Counted from the first letter of the stretch, positions 17,303 through 26,250 are shown. The stretch is 64,000 nt of DNA from Stutzerimonas stutzeri (GCF_038561965.1 NZ_CP139348.1:4712001-4776000), one strand, 5' to 3'. Made by a program: numbers and translations. The notes: generated by a model not told the origin, from the letters alone.

Positions 17303-17583
17303 AGACGATGAATATCGAAGAACGCGACCTGTTGATTCGATCGATCTGTCAGCAGGTCGGCGACGGTACCCTGTCTATGCATGAGGCCATCAGGCGGCTG
17401 CGTGTCGAAGTCACCGGCCTGAACCAAGCCCGCTTCGCCAAGATGTGCAAAATCTCCATGCGTGCCCTGAACCACCTGGAATATGGCGACGGTAACCCCA
17501 CGCTCAAGACCCTGGAATCGGTGTTCAAAGTGTTCGGAATGCGGATATCGCTGGCGATGATCAATAATCCGCCGCACGCCTAG
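17299..17583 (+). CDS. hipB: HipB-like HTH antitoxin
   Basis: A 94-residue protein with an XRE/HipB-type helix-turn-helix: LNQARFAKMCKISMRALNHLEYG, then NPTLKTLESVFKVFGMRISLAM, around residues 41-88. It should neutralise the kinase and repress the operon through the three upstream TTTGC-N8-GCAAA operators. The GTG at 17299 overlaps the hipA stop (GTGA), so it is probably made by coupled translation; an ATG at 17308 is an alternative start. The N-terminal 35 residues are a charged helix not seen in enteric HipB. Antitoxin last in the operon is the reverse of the E. coli order. Confidence 0.85.
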   Translation: MKTMNIEERDLLIRSICQQVGDGTLSMHEAIRRLRVEVTGLNQARFAKMCKISMRALNHLEYGDGNPTLKTLESVFKVFGMRISLAMINNPPHA

Positions 17584-17782
17584 CGAGTCCAAAGAAGGCT
17601 TAGCCACGTGCATGGCAGCGCCCTGGGGGGAGGCCCGAGCGACCAAGCACTCCACAAACCGTGCGCGCCCGAACCAACCCTCCTCCATCGATGACCAATA
17701 TCGACCCGCTCGATTTCGACAGCGCCGGCCGAGGGCGTAGCATGCCCTGCACGTGCCCAGTAGCCACTCGAGGAGATTGCTC

Positions 17783-18625
17783 ATGCCTGATACCCCTTAC
17801 GTACCGCCGAAGGTCTGGACCCACGACGCGCCGTCGGGCGGCAAGTTCGCCAGCATCAACGCCCCCACTGCCGGGGCGCGGGAGGTCAAGGCGTTGCCGG
17901 TCGGCAAGCATCCGCTGCAACTCTATTCGCTGGCCACGCCCAATGGCGTGAAGGTCTCGATCATGCTTGAGGAGCTGCTCGCTGCCGGCCACACGGGCGC
18001 CGAATACGACGCCTGGCTGATCGACATCGGTGAGGGCGACCAGTTCGGCAGCGGCTTCGTGGAGATCAATCCGAACTCGAAGATCCCTGCGCTGGCCGAT
18101 CACAGCGTCGAAGGCGAACCGCTGCGGGTGTTCGAATCCGGCTCGATTCTGGTCTACCTCGCGGAGAAGTTCGGCGCCTTTCTACCCACGGCAATCCGCG
18201 CCCGCACCGAAACGCTGAATTGGCTGTTCTGGCAAATGGGATCGGCGCCCTTCCTCGGCGGCGGTTTTGGCCATTTCTATGCCTACGCGCCGGAAAAATA
18301 CGAATACCCGATCCACCGCTACGCCATGGAGGTCAAGCGCCAACTCGACGTGCTCGACCGCCAGTTGGCCGACAGCCGTTTCGTCGCTGGCGACGACTAC
18401 ACCATCGCCGACATGGCTATCTGGCCCTGGTACGGCGTACTGGCCCTTGGCGAGCTGTACGGTGCTGGCGAATTCCTCTCCGTGCAGGACTACAAGCATG
18501 TGCAGCGCTGGGCTGCAGAAGTGGCTGAGCGCCCGGGCGTGATTCGCGGGCGCAAGGTCAATCGCACCTGGGGCGACGAGTCCGAGCAGGCACCCGAGCG
18601 CCACAGCGCGGCCGATCTCGACTGA
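17783..18625 (+). CDS. yghU: Glutathione S-transferase, YghU/nu class
   Basis: A 280-residue protein matching YghU along its length: an N-terminal extension, PPKVWTHDAPSGGKFASIN, then PVGKHPLQLYSLATPNGVK, GEGDQFGSGFVEINPNSKIP, FESGSILVYLAEKFG and FLGGGFGHFY. Nu-class GSTs bind glutathione disulfide and have disulfide-reductase activity without a catalytic Cys or Ser. The ATG at 17783 has AGGAG 7 bases upstream, which rules out the upstream in-frame start at 17753. Confidence 0.94.
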   Translation: MPDTPYVPPKVWTHDAPSGGKFASINAPTAGAREVKALPVGKHPLQLYSLATPNGVKVSIMLEELLAAGHTGAEYDAWLIDIGEGDQFGSGFVEINPNSKIPALADHSVEGEPLRVFESGSILVYLAEKFGAFLPTAIRARTETLNWLFWQMGSAPFLGGGFGHFYAYAPEKYEYPIHRYAMEVKRQLDVLDRQLADSRFVAGDDYTIADMAIWPWYGVLALGELYGAGEFLSVQDYKHVQRWAAEVAERPGVIRGRKVNRTWGDESEQAPERHSAADLD

Positions 18626-18633
18626 GCCAGCCG

Positions 18634-18665
18634 GCAGGGTGGAAAACGGCGCAGCCTTTTCCACC
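18634..18665. repeat. REP-like hairpin, GGTGGAAAACGG type
   Basis: GGGTGGAAAACGGCGCAGCCTT followed by TTCCACCC forms a hairpin. A close relative is at 31562-31594. It shares the GGGTGG head with the GTAGGGTGGGCT family. Confidence 0.6.
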
Positions 18666-19077
18666 CGCTGCCAACGCGTCCCCCTTCTGCATTACCCACC
18701 GCTCGCCTCGCGGCCTTGCCGCTTTCCGCTGCGCCTGCAAACCGTGCCGGTGCGCGTCCCGATACTCACAAGCTGCCGTGTACCACCAAAGCCGCAGTTC
18801 AGTACGGTGCATCCGTTCGCCTCGCATCGGCTCCCACACAACGCTCCGCTTCGCCCACCTTTCTCGGTTCAGCTGCAAAGCCACCCTCACCCGCTGTGAC
18901 AGCCAACCTCGCTGACCGCTGATCCTCCACGCTGAACTATGCCGGTGCGCTCCGACCCAATACTTCATGAGCGCCGCCTTATCCGCGGAAGACGCAGCCA
19001 TCATCAGTACCCAGGCCGTCGCCATCGCGACACAAAGCGCTCACAACCCAGTTGTTCAACACAACGTGAGGTGGATC
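18666..19077. other. Intergenic gap upstream of the stress-domain gene
   Basis: About 410 bases without a convincing gene. It has a C-rich, repeat-poor composition and no clear promoter hexamers. The next gene's Shine-Dalgarno (GAGGTGG) is at 19067-19073. Confidence 0.4.
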
Positions 19078-19917
19078 ATGAGACACACACTGGTAGCAGC
19101 GTTCGCAACGCTGACCGACGCCAACCGCACCCGCGGCGACCTGATGTCCCGTGGCATTGCGCGCGAACAGATTCACGCCGTGGGCGCCGACAGTGCCGAC
19201 ATCCATGCCTACGACGAGCCCTACACCACCACCGAAACCACGGTGGACCGCACGCACCACGAATCCAAAGTCACGCACTTCTTCAAATCGCTGTTTGGCC
19301 AGGAGCCACACGAGGAGCATCGCGCCTACGCCAACGCCTATCCGGACGCCGTGCGCCGAGGCGCGCTGGTGATTGCCGTGGATGTTCACGATGAAGATGA
19401 AATGGCCAAGGCGCGCGACGCACTGGAGTACAACGGCGCCATCGACATCAACGAACGTGGCGGCACCGGCACGGCCGATGGCTACCCAGGCCCCACCAGC
19501 CCCTATGCGGGCGCCACCGGTGGCGACAGCCATTTGGATAAGCACTTCACTACGCCCGGCACCAGCGCTAGCACCGGAACCGGAACCGGAGCGGCGACAG
19601 CCGGGCAGCAGTCAGCCACCGAGCGTTTCGGTGAAGGCGCTGGGGTGAGCACTGCGGCAGAAGTTGGCGGCCACACGTCGGCGCCAACCGACTACAGCAA
19701 CCGAAGCTCTGCCGACACCGGCCGTTATGACATCGGCGGCGCAGCCAAACGGGCAGGGACTGATTACCCTGATACCACGGCTACCACCGCCCCGACCGGC
19801 GCGGGCACGACCGGCCACGGCACCAGCACCGAAGCGCCAGAAATCGCCCCGGGGGTCGGCACCCGTGACGCCGGGCTCTGCCGCGACCGCATCTGCGTGA
19901 TCCAACGACCGAGCTGA
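19078..19917 (+). CDS. General-stress-17M-domain protein with low-complexity tail
   Basis: A 279-residue protein. Residues 1-125 resemble the YflT/general stress protein 17M fold: TLVAAFATLTDANRTRGDLM, GIAREQIHAVGADS, a loop, and RRGALVIAVDVHDEDEMAKA followed by ALEYNGAIDINERGG. Residues 130-265 are a Gly/Thr/Ser/Ala-rich, probably disordered tail containing TGTGTGAA-type runs. The ATG at 19078 follows GAGGTGG and starts directly at the domain; an upstream start at 18967 would add a non-domain segment. Likely a stress-related cytosolic protein; molecular role unknown. Confidence 0.75.
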   Translation: MRHTLVAAFATLTDANRTRGDLMSRGIAREQIHAVGADSADIHAYDEPYTTTETTVDRTHHESKVTHFFKSLFGQEPHEEHRAYANAYPDAVRRGALVIAVDVHDEDEMAKARDALEYNGAIDINERGGTGTADGYPGPTSPYAGATGGDSHLDKHFTTPGTSASTGTGTGAATAGQQSATERFGEGAGVSTAAEVGGHTSAPTDYSNRSSADTGRYDIGGAAKRAGTDYPDTTATTAPTGAGTTGHGTSTEAPEIAPGVGTRDAGLCRDRICVIQRPS

Positions 19918-19935
19918 GGCTGAGCCTCATAACCC

Positions 19936-19957
19936 ACGGGCCGCTCATGCGGCCCGT
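19936..19957 (+). terminator. Perfect hairpin after the stress-domain gene
   Basis: ACGGGCCGC-TCAT-GCGGCCCGT, a perfect 9-bp stem with a tetraloop, 18 bp after the stop. The downstream T content is low, so terminator activity is likely but not certain. Confidence 0.5.
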
Positions 19958-20013
19958 AGTCATTCCGCCATAGCCCGGCACCGCAGTCGCCTTATTCGGT
20001 TGAGTGAACAAAC

Positions 20014-20042
20014 TGTAGCGCGGGCTGAAGCCCGCCCTACAG
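20014..20042. repeat. REP singlet, GTAGCGCGGGCT variant
   Basis: GTAGCGCGGGCTGAAGCCCG followed by CCCTACAG: one hairpin unit of the common family with compensated G-C changes in both arms. Confidence 0.65.
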
Positions 20043-20185
20043 AGGCGCACCGTCCCGGCTTACGCAGCGTGGCGAGAGCCTGCGACGATTGGCGCACAAA
20101 GGTGGTGCTGAGCGCTCGATGCGCCTGGCGTATGCTGGCTTTCCGGGCGGCCTGAGCGCTGCCATGTCTTGCCGAGGGCCATGCC

Positions 20186-20590
20186 ATGGGAACGCTGATA
20201 ACCGTCTCGTCCTGCCTGATGCTCTGTCTGCTCACCGCAAGCGCATGGGCCGCACAACCCGCTATGGAGCAAACGGAAGGCGATTCGAAAAGCGCTTTCG
20301 TGCTGCACGAAGGCGGCAACATGCACACCGACCAGGCGGCCCTGCGCGAACGTCGCGCCAAAGCGTACGAAGCGGAGTTGCGCGAAGCCCATGACGAGCT
20401 GATGGCCGCCAAATACGCCATCACCCGCAAGTACCTGGCCAAGCTGCCAGCCCATGAGCGCGACGCCATGCAGGCCGAACTGGCCGCGCAACATGCCACC
20501 TTCGCCTACCGCTACCCGGACGCCCATGCGCAATTGCTGCAGAGCAATCCGCACGAATCCAACGGCAACGAACACCACGCAACCCCATAG
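20186..20590 (+). CDS. Small exported protein of unknown function
   Basis: A 134-residue protein with a Sec signal peptide (hydrophobic core LITVSSCLMLCLLTASAWA, cleavage probably after AWA near residue 22). The mature protein is rich in charged residues and predicted helical between residues 50 and 110 (RERRAKAYEAELREAHDELM), with no cysteines and a His/Asn-rich end. It does not match a family I can name. Expected in the periplasm. Confidence 0.6.
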   Translation: MGTLITVSSCLMLCLLTASAWAAQPAMEQTEGDSKSAFVLHEGGNMHTDQAALRERRAKAYEAELREAHDELMAAKYAITRKYLAKLPAHERDAMQAELAAQHATFAYRYPDAHAQLLQSNPHESNGNEHHATP

Positions 20591-20742
20591 GGTTTAAGCT
20601 CGGCCCAGGCAGCGAAGCGTCGGTATCTCCCACCTGGCCCATGCAAAGCGGTGTGCACGCTCAGCCCGTTCAGACAGGAAGCCGCGATCAGGATTCGCAT
20701 GCACCGCACCGCTCGCTGCTTCATGCTCAGGCTCGATTTTCA

Positions 20743-20763
20743 TAGGGTGGGTTTCAGCCCACC
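20743..20763. repeat. REP singlet
   Basis: TAGGGTGGGTTTCAGCCCACC: one hairpin unit in the gap between the exported protein and the cupin gene. Confidence 0.65.
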
Positions 20764-20832
20764 AAGTGCCCAGCACCGATCACACTACTTCTCCACAAGA
20801 AACACACCCACCCTTGACCACAGGCATCGAGC

Positions 20833-21162
20833 ATGGACATCAACGACCTCCCCTTCGGCACCACCGATTGGGCGACCATCGAGCCCACCCTACATGCCGG
20901 CGAAACCGGCAGCGCTTACTGGCGCACCCGCCAGTTCGGCCCCATCCGCGTGCGCATGGTCGAATACACCCCGGGTTATCTGGCGGACCATTGGTGCAGC
21001 AAGGGCCATATCCTGCTGTGCCTGGAAGGTGAACTGCATACCGAACTGCCTGACGGCCGCCGCTTCATCCTCACGCCGGGAATGAGCTACCAGGTAGCCG
21101 ATGGCTCCGAGGCGCATCGTTCGTTTACCGAGGTGGGCGCAAAGTTGTTCGTGGTGGATTGA
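20833..21162 (+). CDS. DHCW-motif cupin-fold protein
   Basis: A 109-residue single-domain cupin. The signature is at Asp52-His53-Trp54-Cys55 (LADHWCSKGHI), followed by LCLEGELHTEL and the second cupin segment FILTPGMSYQVADGSEAHRS. The His and Cys/Glu residues could bind a metal, but the exact ligands are not defined. The start is at ATG 20833. It stands alone, with the next gene converging. Function unknown. Confidence 0.82.
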   Translation: MDINDLPFGTTDWATIEPTLHAGETGSAYWRTRQFGPIRVRMVEYTPGYLADHWCSKGHILLCLEGELHTELPDGRRFILTPGMSYQVADGSEAHRSFTEVGAKLFVVD

Positions 21163-21249
21163 TTGCAATTGGGTCGCCGCTGCCTCGCGGCGGCATGACG
21201 CTCATCGTTCAACGCCTGCAATGGGTGTCCGGCGCTCCCGAGGGGCTGG

Positions 21250-21432
21250 TCATTTCTTCTTTTTCTTCAGGGCTTTCAATCGCTGCGCCGCGCGCTCCAC
21301 GACGGCCTTCTTGTCTGGCCGCTTCATGCGCTTCCATTTGCGGATCTCGTCCCTGGTACGACCACAGCTGACACACAACTCATCGCTGAGCTTGCAGACG
21401 GATATGCACGGATTCTCGACGTCCTTTCCCAC
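21250..21432 (-). CDS. DUF1289 small cysteine-rich protein
   Basis: A 60-residue protein with four cysteines (Cys9, Cys13, Cys20, Cys23) in NPCISVCKLSDELCVSCGR, the DUF1289 pattern, which probably binds a metal. The tail is strongly basic (LKALKKKKK). It starts two bases after the stop of the upstream gene, so the pair is likely one operon. Function unknown. Confidence 0.85.
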   Translation of the reverse strand: MGKDVENPCISVCKLSDELCVSCGRTRDEIRKWKRMKRPDKKAVVERAAQRLKALKKKKK

Positions 21433-21434
21433 GG

Positions 21435-21806
21435 TCAGTGCCGTGTCGGCGCGTTGCGCGCAAGGCGGCGTTGCCAGTTACCGCCATCGCTGCGTGTACA
21501 GGCTTCTTCGCTGTCGAAGCGCACCGGCGCGCTCATGGCGTCGAAGTCGATACCCGCTTGTTCGAGCGCCGTTCGCGTGAGCAGCTGCATGCGTGTGCCC
21601 TGACCTGCGTCGAGGGCTTCAGCCTTCTGCGCGCCCGTACCGAATATCCAGATGACCTGCAGGCTCTCGGGGAAGCGCTCGTAGTTCACCTCATGCGTGA
21701 GCCAGCTGAATCCGACGATCTCCGCTTTGGCCACCTCGCAAGCCTCGCACAGGTAGCTGGAAAGCTGCCGTTCCATGCGGGTTTGATCGCGTTTGCTGAG
21801 GAGCAT
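21435..21806 (-). CDS. Conserved hypothetical protein
   Basis: A 123-residue protein, soluble, with SSYLCEACEVAKAEIVGFSWLTHEVNYERFPESLQVIWIF. Similar proteins occur in pseudomonads and vibrios, sometimes labelled Fis-family regulators although no Fis helix-turn-helix is visible here. It ends two bases before the DUF1289 start, so the two are probably co-translated. Function unknown. Confidence 0.72.
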   Translation of the reverse strand: MLLSKRDQTRMERQLSSYLCEACEVAKAEIVGFSWLTHEVNYERFPESLQVIWIFGTGAQKAEALDAGQGTRMQLLTRTALEQAGIDFDAMSAPVRFDSEEACTRSDGGNWQRRLARNAPTRH

Positions 21807-22066
21807 CGTGCCGTCCTGTATCTCGGTTGGCCCCGAATCGAAGGGACACCGAATCGAAGGGGCAGTGAGGCAGAGTCTAACGCGACCTCTGCATGCTGGG
21901 TCGCCGGCAGGGCTGGCCTACCCATACCGCTGATCGATACAGCATGCGCGGCGGCAAAGTGCTCGTCCGCTGTCCTAACGGGGGGCAGCTGAAACACGCT
22001 TCACTTGCGGTCAGCAACCAGATGGTCGCCTCGTGGGCCCGATCAGCCTCAGGTCAACGGCCAACG

Positions 22067-22085
22067 AATGAGAATTATTGCTAAT
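22067..22085. promoter_or_regulatory. Fur box upstream of the AraC regulator
   Basis: AATGAGAATTATTGCTAAT resembles the 19-bp Fur site (alternating GAT/AAT triplets as an imperfect palindrome). It is the AT-rich patch in a GC-rich gap and precedes an iron-uptake type regulator. Confidence 0.65.
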
Positions 22086-22116
22086 ATCGCCGTTTCGCTC
22101 GCCGGCCGATTCTCTC

Positions 22117-23064
22117 TTGCCTGTTCACCACCCCGCCCGATCCCGCTATTCGCTGGAAGACTTTCACCAACTCGGTGAGCGCTATGCCGTGCGCTATAGC
22201 CTGGCGGCGGCGCAGCAGGACGATAATCCCTGCCTGGTGCAGGGTCGCATCGACGAACACGAGGTCGGTCGTGGAATAACCCTGGTGAGTTCCAGGTTAC
22301 AAACCTTCCTCGGCTACCAGGCGCAATCACTGAACCCGCCCTGTCTGTCCATCGTGGTGCTGCTGCAAGGTCAGGCACAGCTGAACGGCAACCGCCCGAT
22401 AAACCTGAGCAGCGGCGACGGCGCCGTCATGCTTTGCCAGAACGGGCGCGGCCAATCAGCGCTGCATCAGGCACAGCCCCACCTGCGTGGTTTGAACCTC
22501 TCGATCAGCGACCCCGACTGCCTGGCCGACGAGCACCTGGCCGAGCAGCTCCGCCAGACACTAAGCACCCAGGGTTCGAGAACGCAGCGCTGGGCGGTGC
22601 CGGAGCATCTGCTGCAAGGCCTGGAGGCGATGACGTCCGGCCAGTGGCAAGGGAGCCTGCAGCGGTTGTTGAGTGAAGGACTGACCCTGCAGTTGCTGGC
22701 CTACGGCCTCGGTGCGCTGGATACACCGGCGCGTAATGCCGACACGCTGTCCCCACGCGACCGCGCATTGCTGACCCGCGTGCGCGATCACCTGTATCAG
22801 CAGCCTGGCGCCGATCACAGCCTGCAGCAACTGGCGCAGCTGGCCTGCATGAGTCCCAGCGCACTGCGCCACAAGTTCCAGCAAACCTACGGTGTCAGCG
22901 TCATGGGCTTTCTGCGCGAGCGGCGCATGGCGGTGGCCAAACACTGCCTGGAGCAGGGCTGGCGCGTGCAGGACGCCGCCCACTACGTCGGCTATCGCCA
23001 TGCGAGCAATTTCGCCACGGCGTACCGGCAGCACTTCGGCGTCTCACCGCGTGGCGATGCCTGA
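22117..23064 (+). CDS. AraC-family regulator, PchR-like
   Basis: The C-terminal 100 residues form the double AraC helix-turn-helix (LLTRVRDHLYQQPGADHSLQ, LAQLACMSPSALRHKFQQTYG, AAHYVGYRHASNFATAYRQH). The N-terminal part is a ligand-sensing domain like that of PchR, which activates siderophore genes when bound to ferri-siderophore. There is no in-frame ATG near the start. I chose TTG 22117 because a start at TTG 22078 would sit inside the Fur box; neither has a clear Shine-Dalgarno. The TonB-dependent receptor starts 126 bp downstream and is its probable target. Iron repression through Fur is inferred. Confidence 0.82.
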   Translation: MPVHHPARSRYSLEDFHQLGERYAVRYSLAAAQQDDNPCLVQGRIDEHEVGRGITLVSSRLQTFLGYQAQSLNPPCLSIVVLLQGQAQLNGNRPINLSSGDGAVMLCQNGRGQSALHQAQPHLRGLNLSISDPDCLADEHLAEQLRQTLSTQGSRTQRWAVPEHLLQGLEAMTSGQWQGSLQRLLSEGLTLQLLAYGLGALDTPARNADTLSPRDRALLTRVRDHLYQQPGADHSLQQLAQLACMSPSALRHKFQQTYGVSVMGFLRERRMAVAKHCLEQGWRVQDAAHYVGYRHASNFATAYRQHFGVSPRGDA

Positions 23065-23146
23065 GCAGCTATCGCCAGAACCGCAACCGGCTCGACACCG
23101 CGCATAGATTTCCCGGCATTCGGCAAAGGTTCGGCCAGCCGTAAAC

Positions 23147-23175
23147 AGGAATAATTCTCGACTGATAATTATTCT
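23147..23175. promoter_or_regulatory. Fur box upstream of the TonB receptor
   Basis: GGAATAATTCTC, five spacer bases and GATAATTATTCT: two overlapping Fur-type half sites ending 15 bp before the receptor ATG. Confidence 0.68.
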
Positions 23176-23190
23176 CTGGAGCAACACCCC

Positions 23191-25407
23191 ATGCCGCTTG
23201 CACCATCAGCATCCCTCAAACCCCTGGCCTGGATGATGCGCGCAGCGCTGATGGGCAGCGCGTTGACCGCCCTCTCGGCCAACGCTGATTCCGAGCCGGT
23301 AGCGGCCTCAGGCGAAACATCCGAAACCAGCCTGACGCTGCCGGGCATGGACGTGGTTGGGCAACGCGCGCCGCACTCGACCACCGAGGGCACGGGCAGC
23401 TACACCACCGGCGCGATGTCCACCGCCATCGGCCTGCCATTGTCGATCCGCGAGACGCCGCAGTCGGTCAGCGTGATCACCCGCCAGCAGATCGAGGACC
23501 GTGGCCTGAGCGACACCGCCGCCATTCTCAATACCGCGCCAGGCGTATCCATGACCCGCAACGACACCAACCGCCTGTCCTTCTCCGCACGCGGCTTCAC
23601 TATCGACAGCTTTCAGTTCGATGGCTTGCTGTCGCCGATCAGCACCTTCTGGAACTTCGGTGCCACCGATTTCGACTCGGCGATCTACGACCGCGTCGAA
23701 GTGGTTCGCGGTTCCACCGGCTTGCTGACCGGCGCGGGCAACCCATCGGCAGCGGTCAACTTCGTGCGCAAACGCCCCCTGCCGGAATTCGCCATCGGTG
23801 GCTCGATAGGTGCTGGGCGCTGGAACAAACACCGCGGCGACATCGACATTTCCACGCCCCTGAGCGCCGATGGCCGCGTTGCCGCCCGCGTGGTGGCGGC
23901 CTACTCCGAACGCGACAGCTTCATGGACAACCTGAGCCGCGACAGCGAAACCCTGTACGGCGTGATCAGTGCCGAATTGACCCCCAGGACACAAATGACC
24001 GTGAGCCTGGAGCACCAGAAGAACAACACCGATGGCATGGGCTCCGGCATTCCCATGTTCTACGCCGATGGCTCGCGCACGGACTTCGGCCGCTCCACGT
24101 CCAACAACACCAAGTGGGCGTACTTCGGTACAGAGTCGAATACCGCCTTCGTCGATCTCGAACACCGCCTGGATAACGACTGGAAGTTGCGCGCCGCCTA
24201 CAGCCGCACCGAAGCCGACTACGCCATGCGCTACCTGTACCGCGGCGGCTATCCGGATCGTAACAATGCCGGCATGAGCGCCGGCTTTTTCAAATACGAA
24301 GGCGAGCGCACGCGTGACGCCTGGCACCTGACCGCCAGCGGCCCGTTCCAGTTGCTGGGGCGCACCCACGAACTCGCGTTCGGCGGCATGAGTGTCGAAG
24401 ATGAATTCAGCGTCAATCAGTACCTGCCGATTGCCGGCACAGCCCCGACTGCCGAATCCAGGCTCGACTGGACAAACGCCGGCATCGCCGAGCCACGCTG
24501 GTCGAGCACCCGTGCCACGGGTGACGCCGCCGATATTCGCCAGACCGGCGGCTATGCGGTAACACGCCTGTCGCTGGCCGACCCGCTGCACCTGATCCTC
24601 GGCGCACGCATCAGCACCTGGGAGATGCAACAGAACTACTACGGCACCCAGCGCGACTATCGCTACAGCGACGAGATCACCCCCTATGCCGGGCTGGTCT
24701 ACGACCTCGACGACATCTACAGCCTGTATACGAGCTACACCAGCATCTTCAACAACCAGACGCAGAGGGCGCCAGACGGCAGCTTTCTCGACCCGGTGAC
24801 GGGTGACAGCTACGAGGCGGGCATCAAGGCCAGCTACCTGGACGGCCAACTCAACGCCGCGCTGGCGGTGTACCGCACCAAGCAGGATGGCCTGGCCGAA
24901 GCGATACCTGGTGCTTCCATCGAAGGCGCACCTGACCAGCAGGCGTACAAGGCTGGCAAGGGCGCGGTGGTGGATGGCTTCGACCTGGAGCTGAGCGGCG
25001 CGCTGAGCGACGTCTGGAACCTCTCGACCAGCTACACCCACTTCATCGCCCGTAACGCCGAGGGACAGGCGATCAACACAACCCACCCGCGCAGCCAGTT
25101 CAAGCTGTTCACCACCTACCGCCTCAGCGGTGTGCTGAATGACCTGACCCTCGGCGGCGGCGCCACCTGGCGCAGCGGCATCTCACGCAACAACACGCCA
25201 AGCCCCAACGGCCCGGTCGACGTGCAGGAAGGCAGCTACACCCTGATCGACGTGATGGCCCGCTACCAGATCAGCGAAAACCTCTCGGCCACCGCCAATC
25301 TGAATAACGTCTTCGACAAGAAGTACCTGGAGCAGATCGGCTTCTACAGCCAGCTCTGGTACGGCGAACCGCGCAACCTGAACGTGGCCCTGAATGCGCG
25401 GTTCTGA
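23191..25407 (+). CDS. TonB-dependent siderophore receptor
   Basis: A 738-residue outer-membrane receptor. A signal peptide covers residues 1-32 (ending SANA). A TonB-box-like LPGMDVVGQ is near residue 50, then the plug domain (SIRETPQSVSVITRQQIEDR, LNTAPGVSMTRNDTNR, YDRVEVVRGSTGLLTGAGNP). The rest is a 22-strand barrel ending in the C-terminal ARF aromatic signal. There is no N-terminal signalling (STN) extension, so regulation should be through the adjacent AraC protein rather than an ECF sigma system. The start follows GGAG. It resembles ferric-hydroxamate/ferripyoverdine-class receptors; the ligand is not determinable. Confidence 0.92.
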   Translation: MPLAPSASLKPLAWMMRAALMGSALTALSANADSEPVAASGETSETSLTLPGMDVVGQRAPHSTTEGTGSYTTGAMSTAIGLPLSIRETPQSVSVITRQQIEDRGLSDTAAILNTAPGVSMTRNDTNRLSFSARGFTIDSFQFDGLLSPISTFWNFGATDFDSAIYDRVEVVRGSTGLLTGAGNPSAAVNFVRKRPLPEFAIGGSIGAGRWNKHRGDIDISTPLSADGRVAARVVAAYSERDSFMDNLSRDSETLYGVISAELTPRTQMTVSLEHQKNNTDGMGSGIPMFYADGSRTDFGRSTSNNTKWAYFGTESNTAFVDLEHRLDNDWKLRAAYSRTEADYAMRYLYRGGYPDRNNAGMSAGFFKYEGERTRDAWHLTASGPFQLLGRTHELAFGGMSVEDEFSVNQYLPIAGTAPTAESRLDWTNAGIAEPRWSSTRATGDAADIRQTGGYAVTRLSLADPLHLILGARISTWEMQQNYYGTQRDYRYSDEITPYAGLVYDLDDIYSLYTSYTSIFNNQTQRAPDGSFLDPVTGDSYEAGIKASYLDGQLNAALAVYRTKQDGLAEAIPGASIEGAPDQQAYKAGKGAVVDGFDLELSGALSDVWNLSTSYTHFIARNAEGQAINTTHPRSQFKLFTTYRLSGVLNDLTLGGGATWRSGISRNNTPSPNGPVDVQEGSYTLIDVMARYQISENLSATANLNNVFDKKYLEQIGFYSQLWYGEPRNLNVALNARF

Positions 25408-25464
25408 CTCGACTGTAGCGGGTGGCTGCGCGCTTTGTAGAAGCCAGGGGGACTGACAACCCCC

Positions 25465-25968
25465 TTAGCGGCCGCCTCGATCCGAAGCCAACGCCCGCCG
25501 CAACCCGGCTCTGCCAACGGTCAGAGCCAGACACTCCTCGGCCGCGCCGAGCGCCGCATTGACCAGCGGCCTAGGTTGATACGGCTTGCGCAAGCGCAGC
25601 CCAACCTTGGCAGCGACCAGCGCGGCCGTCGCGCCGAGCAACGCCGGCACCAGCATCGGCTCGCGCCGCACACCCGCCAGCGCTGCCGCACTCATGCCGC
25701 CAGACAATGCACGGAACATCATCGACGGCACGATGGTTCGATCCGGCGCAAAGGGCATCTTGTCGCCGATCATCTCGCTGGCCGCGAGCACGGGCAGAAA
25801 CGTCTGCACTGTATCCGAGGTCAACAGCTGCGCCGCCTCGCCCGCACCGTCGAGATCATCCCGCTCGCTAAGCGCCCGGCTCACCAGTGTCGGCGCCAAC
25901 ATGCTGCGCATCCCCGTCACCGCCCCGATCGCCAGCGCGGCCCAAACCAGATTGCTCGAAGTCGTCAT
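25465..25968 (-). CDS. DUF4126 membrane protein
   Basis: A 167-residue protein with three to four hydrophobic segments: LVWAALAIGAVTGMRSMLAP at the start, AALAGVRREPMLVPALLGAT, AALVAAKVGL. GMRSMLAP and GDKMPFAPDRT match DUF4126. The ATG at 25968 has AGGGGA 7 bases upstream, better than the TTG two codons before. Inner membrane; function unknown. Confidence 0.8.
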   Translation of the reverse strand: MTTSSNLVWAALAIGAVTGMRSMLAPTLVSRALSERDDLDGAGEAAQLLTSDTVQTFLPVLAASEMIGDKMPFAPDRTIVPSMMFRALSGGMSAAALAGVRREPMLVPALLGATAALVAAKVGLRLRKPYQPRPLVNAALGAAEECLALTVGRAGLRRALASDRGGR

Positions 25969-26137
25969 CGTCAAATCCCCCTGTGGTTGCTAATACCGAC
26001 CGGGCTCGCGCCGCAAGCGTTCGGCATGGCAGAGCAGACATCGACGGGTGACACGCGCGCAGCAAAGGGCGAATCGAAGACGGATCAAACGAGGCGGACG
26101 GGACCAGCAAATAGCGGCTCCACCGCCCGGCGGGCTC

Positions 26138-26159
26138 GTAGGGCGGGCTTCAGCCCACC
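26138..26159. repeat. REP singlet
   Basis: GTAGGGCGGGCTTCAGCCCACC in the 282-bp gap between the DUF4126 gene and the next small membrane protein. The rest of that gap shows nothing else recognisable. Confidence 0.65.
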
Positions 26160-26250
26160 AGCAACCTGCGCGAGGCACGCAGGCTGATGTACAAAACGGC
26201 CGGCCCAGCCTGCGGCTCAGCGTGCCGCGTCGAATGGCCACGCAGCGCCA

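Noticed and set aside
20880..20895. GAGCCCACCCTACATG in the cupin gene as a REP arm
   Set aside because: It is in conserved coding sequence and has no complementary arm nearby.
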